From the NCBI GenBank assembly GCA_007751475.1, contig CP036434.1:1178001-1242000 (forward strand): a stretch of 64,000 nt of DNA. The letters run 5' to 3'. The notes under the pieces were generated by a model. It searched no databases. It had not been told where the DNA came from and saw nothing but the letters and a program-made list of their open reading frames with translations. The position numbers and the translations under genes are program-made. The stretch is from Saltatorellus ferox (GTDB lineage: Bacteria > Planctomycetota > UBA1135 > GCA-002686595). Position 1 is the first letter of the stretch; each line of letters begins with the position of its first letter. This document shows, piece after piece, positions 1 to 8,396 of this stretch.

Positions 1-2
1 CC

Positions 3-17
3 CGTCCCATCGGGACG
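3..17. terminator. short GC hairpin at window edge
   Basis: CGTCCC and GGGACG are perfect inverted arms (6 bp) around a 3-nt loop. It is probably the terminator of a gene lying to the left of the window. No clear T-tract follows, so the call is weak. Confidence 0.25.
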
Positions 18-31
18 CCCTTTCCCGGAAA

Positions 32-47
32 CGGCATGGCTCTTGCT
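32..47 (+). promoter_or_regulatory. candidate sigma-54 (-24/-12) promoter of the aldehyde dehydrogenase operon
   Basis: The sequence CGGCATGGCTCTTGCT fits the sigma-54 consensus TGGCACGnnnnTTGCW with two mismatches and has the invariant GG-N10-GC. A start site near position 59 would leave a leader of about 70 nt before the ATG at 131. Acetaldehyde dehydrogenase genes of this family are known to be sigma-54/AcoR-type regulated in other bacteria, and a sigma-54 activator is encoded at 28851-30284. Confidence 0.55.
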
Positions 48-130
48 GGTGAATCGAAGCGGACCACGCCGTTACGAACGAAGCGCTGCCGCCTTTTCCG
101 ATCCCTTGACTCAGCCTATTCGAAAGCCCG

Positions 131-1651
131 ATGACGTACGCCGCCCCCAATACCGAAGGTTCGATCGTCCAGTTCAAGAGCCGCTACGAGAACTTCATCG
201 GAGGCGAGTGGGTCGCACCCAAGAAGGGCCAGTACTTCGAGAACATCACGCCGGTCACCGGGAAGCCGTTCTGCGAGATCCCGCGCTCGACCGGCGAGGA
301 CGTCGAGATGGCCGTCGAGGCGGCGCACAAGGCCTTTGCGACCTGGAAGAAGACTTCGCCGACCGAACGCGCGCAGATCCTCAACAAGATCGCTGATCGA
401 CTCGAGGCCGACCTCGAGGAACTGGCCGTCGCGGAATGCTGGGAGAACGGCAAGGCCGTCCGCGAGACGCTCGCCGCCGACCTGCCGCTCGCGATCGACC
501 ACTTTCGGTACTTCGCGGGCGCGATCCGCGCCCAGGAGGGGTCGCTCGGTGAACTCGATCACGACACCGTGGCGTATCACTTCCACGAGCCGATCGGTGT
601 CGTGGGGCAGATCATCCCGTGGAACTTTCCGATCCTCATGGCGACGTGGAAGCTCGCGCCGGCGCTGGCCGCGGGCTGCTGCGTGGTCCTGAAGCCCGCG
701 GAGCAAACGCCGGTGTCGATCCTCCTCGTGATGGAGAAGATCGCCGACCTTCTGCCGCCGGGTGTGATCAACGTCGTCAACGGCTTCGGCGTCGAGGCAG
801 GCAAGCCGCTCGCCCAGCACCCTCGAATCGCGAAGGTCGCCTTCACGGGTGAGACGACGACCGGTCGCCTCATCATGCAATACGCATCCGACAACTTGAT
901 CCCGGTCACGCTGGAGCTGGGCGGCAAGTCGCCGAACATCTTCTTCGCCGACGTGCTGCGCGAAGACGATGACTTCCGCTCGAAGTCCCTGGAGGGCTTC
1001 GCGATGTTTGCGCTCAACCAGGGAGAGGTCTGCACGTGTCCGTCGCGTGCGCTCGTCCAGAAGTCGATGGAGGAGGAGTTCACCGAGCTCGCGGTCGCGC
1101 GCACGAAGGCGATCGTCCAGGGCAACCCGCTCGACCCGAAGACGATGATCGGCGCCCAGGCGTCGAACGATCAGTTCGAGAAGATCCTCAGCTACATCGA
1201 CATCGGCAAGCACGAAGGCGCGAAGGTCCTGACGGGCGGCGGCAAGGCCGAACTGGACGGGGATCTCGCTGGCGGCTACTACGTCCAGCCGACGATCTTC
1301 CAGGGCCACAACAAGATGCGCGTCTTCCAGGAGGAGATCTTCGGACCGGTCGTGTCGCTGACGACGTTCACCGACTACGCGAACGCCATCGAGATCGCCA
1401 ACGACACGCTGTACGGGCTCGGCGCAGGCGTGTGGACCCGCGACTCCAACACGGCCTACCGCACGGGTCGCGACGTTCAGGCGGGTCGCGTCTGGACGAA
1501 CTGCTACCACCTCTACCCGGCGCACGCCGCGTTCGGTGGCTACAAGCAGTCCGGCATCGGCCGCGAGAATCACCTGATGATGCTGCGTCACTACCAGAAC
1601 ACGAAGAACCTGCTCGTGAGCTACAACGAAGCGCCGATGGGCTTCTTCTAA
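131..1651 (+). CDS. NAD+-dependent aldehyde dehydrogenase, acetaldehyde (ExaC/AcoD) type
   Basis: 506 aa, the usual length for the ALDH superfamily. It should oxidise acetaldehyde or other short aldehydes to the acid with NAD+ in the cytoplasm. Visible motifs are the cofactor-site segment IIPWNFP, the general-base glutamate in LELGGKSPN, the catalytic cysteine in [11 protein letters not shown] and a C-terminal [13 protein letters not shown]. The GEVCTCPSR context and the immediately following DUF779 gene are typical of the ExaC/AcoD/AldB subgroup involved in ethanol, acetoin or general aldehyde metabolism. The stop codon overlaps the next ATG by one base (TAATG), so the two genes form an operon. 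A sigma-54 promoter match lies about 85 nt upstream. The exact substrate cannot be told from sequence. Confidence 0.93.
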   Translation: MTYAAPNTEGSIVQFKSRYENFIGGEWVAPKKGQYFENITPVTGKPFCEIPRSTGEDVEMAVEAAHKAFATWKKTSPTERAQILNKIADRLEADLEELAVAECWENGKAVRETLAADLPLAIDHFRYFAGAIRAQEGSLGELDHDTVAYHFHEPIGVVGQIIPWNFPILMATWKLAPALAAGCCVVLKPAEQTPVSILLVMEKIADLLPPGVINVVNGFGVEAGKPLAQHPRIAKVAFTGETTTGRLIMQYASDNLIPVTLELGGKSPNIFFADVLREDDDFRSKSLEGFAMFALNQGEVCTCPSRALVQKSMEEEFTELAVARTKAIVQGNPLDPKTMIGAQASNDQFEKILSYIDIGKHEGAKVLTGGGKAELDGDLAGGYYVQPTIFQGHNKMRVFQEEIFGPVVSLTTFTDYANAIEIANDTLYGLGAGVWTRDSNTAYRTGRDVQAGRVWTNCYHLYPAHAAFGGYKQSGIGRENHLMMLRHYQNTKNLLVSYNEAPMGFF

Positions 1652-2034
1652 TGAGCACTCCCCCGCGCATCATGGCCACGCCGGCCGCCATGGAGCTGAT
1701 CTCGGAGCTGGAGGCGGACCACGGGCCGCTCATGTTCCATCAGTCCGGTGGCTGCTGCGACGGCAGCTCGCCCATGTGCTACCCGAAAGGGGAGCTACGG
1801 GTCGGGCCCCAGGACGTGCTGCTCGGCAAGATCGGCGAGACCGAGGTCTGGATCGGCAGCGCGCAGTTCGAGCTGTGGAAGCACACCCAGCTCGTCCTGG
1901 ATGTCGTACCGGGCCGCGGCGCTGGCTTCTCGTTGGAGTCGCCGACGGGCAAGCGGTTCCTGACGCGCAGTCGCGTGTTCACACCGGAAGAACAGGCGGC
2001 GCTGGAAGCTGCGCCGCCCGTACGAGGCACCTGA
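1651..2034 (+). CDS. DUF779 protein, partner of acetaldehyde dehydrogenase
   Basis: 127 aa, matching the usual length of the DUF779 family. The family is almost always encoded next to acetaldehyde dehydrogenases and its biochemical role is not established. A Cys-rich motif (GGCCDGSSPMC, about residues 30-42) suggests metal or redox chemistry, but this is inference. The start is the ATG that shares its A with the stop of the upstream gene, which implies translational coupling. An in-frame opening much further upstream lies inside the dehydrogenase gene and is ignored. Confidence 0.85.
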   Translation: MSTPPRIMATPAAMELISELEADHGPLMFHQSGGCCDGSSPMCYPKGELRVGPQDVLLGKIGETEVWIGSAQFELWKHTQLVLDVVPGRGAGFSLESPTGKRFLTRSRVFTPEEQAALEAAPPVRGT

Positions 2035-2062
2035 GCTGGCAGGCAGGCAGGGCGGGCGAATC

Positions 2063-3166
2063 TCACTCCTGAGCGTCCAGGATCTCCCAGATCCCGGTCG
2101 CGATCGGAGCGAGGTTCGCCCATTCACTGTTGGTCATGAGGACGACGGCTCTGTCCGACGTCGGCTTGACCTGCATGAGCGTGCGCGTCTTCGACTGGGA
2201 ACCCGAGTGGGAGACTCTCAGCTCGTCGCCCTTTCCGTTGATGCCGAAGCCGAGGCCGTAGCCGATGGTGCCAGCCTCTTTCTCGGGCGCGGTCTGCGAC
2301 GTCCACATGGCTCGCCAGCTCTCTTCAGAGAGCAGCTTCTCTTCGGCGATCCCCTGGGCGAAGCGCGCGAGGTCGCCGATGGTGGAGAGGTATCCGCCGC
2401 CCGGTAGCTTCCAGCTAACGTCTGAGTCGGGACTGCGAATGATCGTGTCGCCGAACTTCTGATAGCCGATCGCGCGGTGCTCGATCGGCTCCCACTGGTA
2501 GTCTGGACGGAAGGTCGTCATGCCGAGCGGCTTCGCGATCCTTTCCTTCACCTGGGCGTGGAACGGCGCCTCCCCCGCCCTCTGCACGACGGCGCCGAGC
2601 AGCATGTACCCGTGGGTCGTGTAGGCGTGGCGCGTCCCGGGCTCCGCGATGAGCGGCGACTCCTTGAACAGATCGAGCGCGAGGATCGTGTCGGCGAAGG
2701 GGTGGTCGCTTTCGTACTCCCGCTGGCTCACGACCACCTTGCCGTTCGTGTAGTGAACGATGCCGCCGCGGTGCTGCATGAGCTGTCTGGAGGTGACGGG
2801 CCACGGCTTCTCCGGGAACTCGGGCACGAGCGTCCGCACGTCGGCATCCAGATCGAGCTGACCCTTCTCGACGAGCTGCATGGCGGCGATCGAAGTGACG
2901 GGCTTGGAGATCGAGGCCCAGCGGAAGAGCGTTTGACCTGTGACCGGGATCGTCTCTTCCTGATTCTCGTAGCCGAGGGTGAACTCGGTGATCTTGCCGT
3001 CGACGAGGATGGCAACGGCCAGCCCGACGAGGCCCTGCGCAGCGCGCGCCTCCTCCAGTGAAGCACGCACCTGGCCGGTGAGGTCGGGGCGTGGAGGACC
3101 CGCAGCCCCGCGGATTCCGGTCTGGAGGAGTGGGCAGGCGGCGAGGAGGGTGATGACGAGGCTCAT
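2063..3166 (-). CDS. serine hydrolase, beta-lactamase class C / PBP4* family, exported
   Basis: 367 aa. It has a short hydrophobic N-terminus (MSLVITLLAAC, possibly a lipoprotein signal), then a complete beta-lactamase-like fold. The catalytic SxxK is S85-I-S-K88, within RWASISKPV. The second motif is atypical (YTTHGY rather than YxN), and the KTG-box equivalent is HSG near residue 325. Such enzymes are mostly D-amino-acid peptidases, esterases or cell-wall hydrolases of the cell envelope, not antibiotic-resistance enzymes. The gene is convergent with the DUF779 gene and transcribed with or after the downstream-coordinate genes on the minus strand. A second, clearly different member lies at 8397-10427. 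Confidence 0.85.
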   Translation of the reverse strand: MSLVITLLAACPLLQTGIRGAAGPPRPDLTGQVRASLEEARAAQGLVGLAVAILVDGKITEFTLGYENQEETIPVTGQTLFRWASISKPVTSIAAMQLVEKGQLDLDADVRTLVPEFPEKPWPVTSRQLMQHRGGIVHYTNGKVVVSQREYESDHPFADTILALDLFKESPLIAEPGTRHAYTTHGYMLLGAVVQRAGEAPFHAQVKERIAKPLGMTTFRPDYQWEPIEHRAIGYQKFGDTIIRSPDSDVSWKLPGGGYLSTIGDLARFAQGIAEEKLLSEESWRAMWTSQTAPEKEAGTIGYGLGFGINGKGDELRVSHSGSQSKTRTLMQVKPTSDRAVVLMTNSEWANLAPIATGIWEILDAQE

Positions 3167-3214
3167 GGATCCAGGCTATCGGCAAGGGGCCGGGCTCGTC
3201 CAGCTCACGGCGGG

Positions 3215-3715
3215 TCACCTGGCGACGTCTCGGTCCACGATCGCGGCGCCCTGCACGCTCACGGGCTTGGCCTCGCTGCGCACCACCAGAAACGTGCCAG
3301 CTGCGAGCAGGGCGAGGCCGATCAACCGCTGCGCCGTCACCTCTCGCAGCGGGGCACCGAGCCATCCGAAGTGATCGAAGAGGAGCGAGCTGGAGAGCTG
3401 ACCGACGACGAAGCCGCACACGGCAGCCGCGACGCCGATGCGCGGGATCAGCATCAGGGCGGTGAGCACGAAGACCACGCCGGGGAGTCCGCCGAGGAAG
3501 AGATAGAGAGGCGTCGGCCCGACGGGCTCCCACTTGGGCAGGCCGCCCGACGCGCCCAGCACGATCACCAAGATCGCGAGAAACCCGCCGGTGAAGGAAA
3601 TCAGCGTCGCCAGGAGCGGCTGCCCCGTCACCATGCCCATGCGCGAATTGATGGTTCCCTGGAGGGGAACGAGGGCACCGACGAGCACGGCGAGCAGGAG
3701 CAGGAGAAGTTTCAT
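3215..3715 (-). CDS. DMT-superfamily inner-membrane protein, YdcZ/DUF606 type
   Basis: About 166 aa from the chosen ATG. It contains five or so hydrophobic segments and the family-typical start LVPLQGTINSRMG followed by SFTGGFLAIL. YdcZ-like proteins are small members of the drug/metabolite transporter superfamily with an unknown substrate, and probably work as dimers in the inner membrane. An ATG 36 nt further upstream would add a polar dozen residues. The start at 3715 is preferred because the hydrophobic helix (KLLLLLLAVLVGALVP) then begins immediately. Confidence 0.8.
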   Translation of the reverse strand: MKLLLLLLAVLVGALVPLQGTINSRMGMVTGQPLLATLISFTGGFLAILVIVLGASGGLPKWEPVGPTPLYLFLGGLPGVVFVLTALMLIPRIGVAAAVCGFVVGQLSSSLLFDHFGWLGAPLREVTAQRLIGLALLAAGTFLVVRSEAKPVSVQGAAIVDRDVAR

Positions 3716-3820
3716 GGCCGGAGTATGCGTGAGGCCCGATCGCCCGACCATCCGCGGCGGCGGATCTCTCCGGTGCGGCCTCCCCCTGGCGGCAGTGTCG
3801 CATCCCCCGGGGGCAGGGCC

Positions 3821-5875
3821 TTACCCGTCGAGATCCCGCCTGGCGATGCGCTCGAGTCGCAGCTGTTCTCGACCGACCTCGGAGGTCATGTGCCCGAGCA
3901 GCGCGATGAGTTCATCCGCGTCGATCGGCTTCGCCAGGTGACGATCGCAGCCCGCGCGGAGGCACCGTTCCTGGTCCTCCTTCATCGCATCGGCGGTCAG
4001 GGCCACGATGGGGGCCTCCTCGCCGAGTGCTCGCAGCGCCCGTGTCGCTTCATAGCCGTCCATGACCGGCATCTGAATATCCATGACGATCACGTCGAAG
4101 GGCTGACCGGTCTCGTGAGCCGCCCGCACGGCTTCGATGGCCTCGACTCCGTTGACGGCGGTGACGACCTCGCCGCCAGCGTCTTCGATGAAGTGCTGCC
4201 CGACGTACCGGATGTCTCGTCGGTCATCGACGAGCAGCACTCGGCCGCTGAAGGTGATCGGCGTGATGGGTGAGTCGTCCTGGCCGGGGGGCTCCATCTC
4301 CTCGTAGGGGAGGAGTTCGACCGCATCGTCGCTGACAGGCAGTTCGACGCGGAAGGTGGACCCAACGCCCTCGACGCTCTCCACGGAGATGGTTCCTCCG
4401 AGTCGCTCCGCGAGACGTTGACTGATGGCGAGCCCGAGGCCACTGCCTTCGTAGGGGCGCGTTCGCGAGGAATCGGCCTGGACGAATGGGTCGAAGAGCT
4501 TGGCTTTCAGGCTCTCCTCTATGCCGATGCCGGTGTCCTCTATCTCGAACCGCAGAAGAGCCCGCGAAGGCTCGAAGGCGACCCTGAGAAGGACGTGTCC
4601 GGACGACGTGAACTTGAGCGCGTTGCCGACGAGGTTCAGCAGGATCTGTCGGATCCGCTTCTCATCCGTCTGCAGATTGCTCGGGAGATCCGTTTCGGCC
4701 ACCACTCGGAAATCGACGTGCCGACTGTCGACCCCCACGCTCATGAGTGAGGCGATATCCCGAACGACCCCGCGGATGTCGGTGGGGGCTCGGTCGAGGG
4801 TCAGCTTGTCGGCCTCGATCCGGGAGAGGTCGAGGATGTCGTTGATGATCCCGATGAGGTGAGTTCCGCTGCGCTTGATGGTCTGAGCACACTGGCGATT
4901 GTCCGGATCCTCGAGGTGCTGCAGGAGAATGTCGGCATGCCCCAGGATCGCGGCCATGGGCGTTCGGATCTCATGGCTCATGTTGGCGAGGAAGGCGCCG
5001 CGAGCCTGGTTGGCGGCCTCCGCCTGGCGCCGGGCCGCGTGGAGGTCGGCCTCGTGAGTCCTTCGCTCCGTTTCGTCCAGAACGGCGAAGACGGCCTTGG
5101 AAGAGGCTACGGGGTGCCCTGGGCCCGACTCGGAGTCCATGGCCGCTTCCATCGTTAGCCAAAGAACGTCTCCAGAGGGGTGAACCACTCGGGACTGGAG
5201 CGACAAGTGCCCATGACCGCGGTGGCTGACTGCGTCCAGGGAATCCTTCACCCGGGGCCAGTCTTCCGGATGAAAGCGAGCATGAACCTCGTTCGAGGTC
5301 AGCGGCGTGTCGTGAGGTAGGTCGAAGAGCGCACCGGCCGTCGCGTCCAGGACCATCACGTCCTCGTCATAATCGCAGCGCAGCACGCCCACGCTGGCGA
5401 GATCGGTCACCAGCTGTAGCTCGTTCTGGCTCGTCCGGAGGTTCTTCTCCGCTTCCTGCCGTTCGGAGATCTGATGACGAAGCTCCTCGTTGATCGTCTT
5501 GAGGTCCCGCAGCGCGAAGGCTTTGGGCGCCAGCCGTACGATCGCGATAACCGTCATCCACGAAACTACCGCTGTGACGAGCTTCATCACGCCCGCGAAG
5601 CGATAGATCGGTTGCCAGAAGATAAAAGCCTCGATGAGGTGAACCGTTCCGCACGCAAAGATGAAGGCGGCGAACAGCGCAGTCACCGTGTGGAAACCGA
5701 GTCCCGCGTGGCGCCGTGCGACCAGGAGCAGGCCGATCGGGATCGCCATGTAGGCTCCGAAGATCGCGAGGTCGGAGAGGATATGAAGCCACCCGTGCCC
5801 GTCGCTCCAGTTGCCGCAGTGCCACCGCGGGGGGAAGTCCGTCGTGTCGAAGATCTTGCCGAGGAACTCGAACAT
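3821..5875 (-). CDS. hybrid histidine kinase with ethylene-receptor-like membrane sensor
   Basis: 684 aa. Residues 31-115 form three membrane helices that align without gaps to the ethylene-binding domain of plant ETR1. Asp35, Tyr42, Pro46, Cys75 and His79 stand at a constant offset of 10 from ETR1 Asp25, Tyr32, Pro36, Cys65 and His69, and the motif ACGTVHLI corresponds to LCGATHLI. Cys and His ligate copper(I) in ETR1. A coiled-coil (125-150), a PAS-like region (152-270), a HisKA domain with His301 (MSHEIRTP), a HATPase domain (about 405-515, with the N box and G boxes) and a receiver domain (545-665, phospho-acceptor Asp599, Lys in LAKPID) follow. The architecture predicts sensing of ethylene or a similar small ligand through copper, with phosphorelay to an unknown partner. 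No histidine phosphotransferase is encoded nearby. Confidence 0.9.
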   Translation of the reverse strand: MFEFLGKIFDTTDFPPRWHCGNWSDGHGWLHILSDLAIFGAYMAIPIGLLLVARRHAGLGFHTVTALFAAFIFACGTVHLIEAFIFWQPIYRFAGVMKLVTAVVSWMTVIAIVRLAPKAFALRDLKTINEELRHQISERQEAEKNLRTSQNELQLVTDLASVGVLRCDYDEDVMVLDATAGALFDLPHDTPLTSNEVHARFHPEDWPRVKDSLDAVSHRGHGHLSLQSRVVHPSGDVLWLTMEAAMDSESGPGHPVASSKAVFAVLDETERRTHEADLHAARRQAEAANQARGAFLANMSHEIRTPMAAILGHADILLQHLEDPDNRQCAQTIKRSGTHLIGIINDILDLSRIEADKLTLDRAPTDIRGVVRDIASLMSVGVDSRHVDFRVVAETDLPSNLQTDEKRIRQILLNLVGNALKFTSSGHVLLRVAFEPSRALLRFEIEDTGIGIEESLKAKLFDPFVQADSSRTRPYEGSGLGLAISQRLAERLGGTISVESVEGVGSTFRVELPVSDDAVELLPYEEMEPPGQDDSPITPITFSGRVLLVDDRRDIRYVGQHFIEDAGGEVVTAVNGVEAIEAVRAAHETGQPFDVIVMDIQMPVMDGYEATRALRALGEEAPIVALTADAMKEDQERCLRAGCDRHLAKPIDADELIALLGHMTSEVGREQLRLERIARRDLDG

Positions 5876-5979
5876 GGGATGTGCCTCGTTGGCTCTTGCG
5901 GTGAAGGAAGGCCCGCGCGCATCGGGCGCGGCATCGCGGAGCGGAAGAAAACCTCGCGTTCTCCCCGTCTTCGATAGGC

Positions 5980-6489
<510 letters not shown>

Positions 6490-6661
6490 GGGGTCGCGTG
6501 AGTTGACTGGTCGGAGAGAGTTGGGGCGCAGAGATTACTCTGCGCCCGGCTTCCCTGCGAACCACGGCATGGGCGAAAGTGCCGGAAGGACCGTCAAGCT
6601 CGAGGGCGCCTCTCTGGCCCGGCGTCCCCGTGGCCAGGGGCGAACGACCGCCCGGGCCTGT

Positions 6662-8308
6662 ATGCTTGTGGTCCTCATGGCTTCAGGATCGAGAATTGGA
6701 CGAACGGAGCGGGTGGCCCCGGGAGGTTCTCTTTCGGGGCTCCTGGGCTTCCTGATGGCGGTAGCAGGCTGGGCGATTTCCTGCGCAGGCAGCGCCGCTC
6801 CGCCCGAGCAAGACGATTTGCCCCATGGCATCAAGCACGTGGTCGTGATCAGCGTGGATACCCTTCGCGCCGACTTCCTGAGCTGCTACGGGCACGAGTA
6901 CGTGAAGTCCCCGACGATCGACGGGTTCGAAGAAGAAGGAGTGCGCTTTTCGCAGGTAATGAGCGCCGCACCGACGACCCTGGCGTCCCACACGTCGCTT
7001 TTCACGGGCAAGTACCCGCACAGCCACGGCGTGCCGCGGAACGGCTACGAGGTGCCGGAGGCGAACGAGATGCTCGCGGAGGTCCTCGCTCGGTTCGGGT
7101 TCACGACGGCTGGCTTCGTGGGGGCCGCCCCCCTCGATACGGACGTGATGTTCCACCAGGGGTTCGAGGAGTACGACGCGCAGTTCACCCTGGTGGAGGA
7201 CGTGCGTGAGGGGATCTACCAGCGGTCGGCGCCAGAGGTCAATGCTGCGGCGCTTGCGTGGCTCGACGAAATCGACCTGAAGCGTCACGACAGGCTGTTC
7301 CTTTTTCTGCATTACTTCGACGTTCACGCTCCCTATTCGGTCCCCGCGCCGTTCGGCGGCATGTACTCGAGCCACGCATCGGACCACGGCGCACTGGCGG
7401 CGATCGACACGTCGATGGAGGGGTTCAAGGTCGTTCGAAAGGAGCTGATGGAAGAGGCGAGGCGCCTGAGTCCTGGCAAGCAGCGCCAACCTCCGGAGGA
7501 AGGGTTCGCCGAGCGCCTTCGGGAGAGCGGAAGCGCGGCCGTTCGCGCGGCCGACGCCATGATCGCCGAGTACGCAGCGGGCGTGACCTGGACCGATCAC
7601 CACCTGGGCGAGCTATTCGTGGCCCTGAAGGCCCGCGGCCTCTGGGAGGAAACGCTGATCGTGATCACCGCTGACCACGGGGAGACGCTCTACGACCACA
7701 CGAACCTCTTCAATCACGGAAACTCGGTCTTTGCTTCCGAGACCCACGTCCCGTTGCTCGTCCGTTTTCCCGGCGGCCAGTTTGCTGGACGAACGATCGA
7801 CGCGCCCGTTTCGAACGTCGACGTGATGCCCACGGTGCTCGATCTACTCGAGCTTCCGGCGCCCACCGAGGTGGAGGGCGTCTCTTTGAAGCCGCTGATC
7901 GAGGGCGAGGCGCTGGACCGCGGTCCGATCTTCAGCGAAGCCACCAAGCCCTACGACAAGCTGAACTTCAACGCTGACCCTCTTTGGAAGAACCAGGGCA
8001 AGTACCAGGCCGTGCGGGTCGGCCGCTACAAGTATCTGTTTCGCTTACCCGACAACAAGTTCCGCCTGTACGACATGGAGTCGGACCCGGACGAGGAGAA
8101 GAACCTACTTCGGGAAGGAGCTGATGCGCCCGCTGGCGTGAAGGCCATCGAGGAACGCCTGGACGGGATCCTTCGCGGGTGGAGAGCGAGCGCGGCGCCG
8201 CTGGCGGCGGAGCAGAGCCTCTCCGATTCCCAGCGCCGGGCCCTGGAGGCTCTCGGCTACTCAGGTGCCGGTGACGTGGATGGGAACGGTGGGCCAGAAC
8301 GGAAATAG
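6662..8308 (+). CDS. sulfatase/alkaline-phosphatase-superfamily hydrolase, exported, no Cys/Ser nucleophile
   Basis: About 548 aa. An N-terminal signal or anchor (GLLGFLMAVAGWAIS) is followed by the sulfatase fold. The first metal ligand is in ISVDTLRADFLSCYG, and the second metal site is in ITADHGETLYDH. In classical sulfatases the nucleophile is the Cys (or Ser) of C/S-x-P-x-R-x-x-x-L-T-G, converted to formylglycine. Here the aligned segment is TTLASHTSLFTG, which puts Thr at that place and His instead of Arg. This fits the widespread TLxSHxSLxTG subfamily and makes normal sulfatase activity doubtful; a phosphodiesterase or transferase using Thr is an alternative. The start could be ATG 6662 or 6677. 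Openings further upstream would run into the divergent tpx gene. Confidence 0.82.
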   Translation: MLVVLMASGSRIGRTERVAPGGSLSGLLGFLMAVAGWAISCAGSAAPPEQDDLPHGIKHVVVISVDTLRADFLSCYGHEYVKSPTIDGFEEEGVRFSQVMSAAPTTLASHTSLFTGKYPHSHGVPRNGYEVPEANEMLAEVLARFGFTTAGFVGAAPLDTDVMFHQGFEEYDAQFTLVEDVREGIYQRSAPEVNAAALAWLDEIDLKRHDRLFLFLHYFDVHAPYSVPAPFGGMYSSHASDHGALAAIDTSMEGFKVVRKELMEEARRLSPGKQRQPPEEGFAERLRESGSAAVRAADAMIAEYAAGVTWTDHHLGELFVALKARGLWEETLIVITADHGETLYDHTNLFNHGNSVFASETHVPLLVRFPGGQFAGRTIDAPVSNVDVMPTVLDLLELPAPTEVEGVSLKPLIEGEALDRGPIFSEATKPYDKLNFNADPLWKNQGKYQAVRVGRYKYLFRLPDNKFRLYDMESDPDEEKNLLREGADAPAGVKAIEERLDGILRGWRASAAPLAAEQSLSDSQRRALEALGYSGAGDVDGNGGPERK

Positions 8309-8396
8309 CGGGGCTCGACACTTCCGGTGAAATGGTGCCGGTTCCCATCCGAATCAGGTCGCTCTGGCCGTTCATCCGCTCCACTCGATCCATTCG

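Noticed and set aside
116-1591. Long open frame on the minus strand opposite the aldehyde dehydrogenase
   Set aside because: Arg/Asp-rich composition typical of antisense frames in high-GC DNA; the plus strand encodes an unmistakable ALDH.
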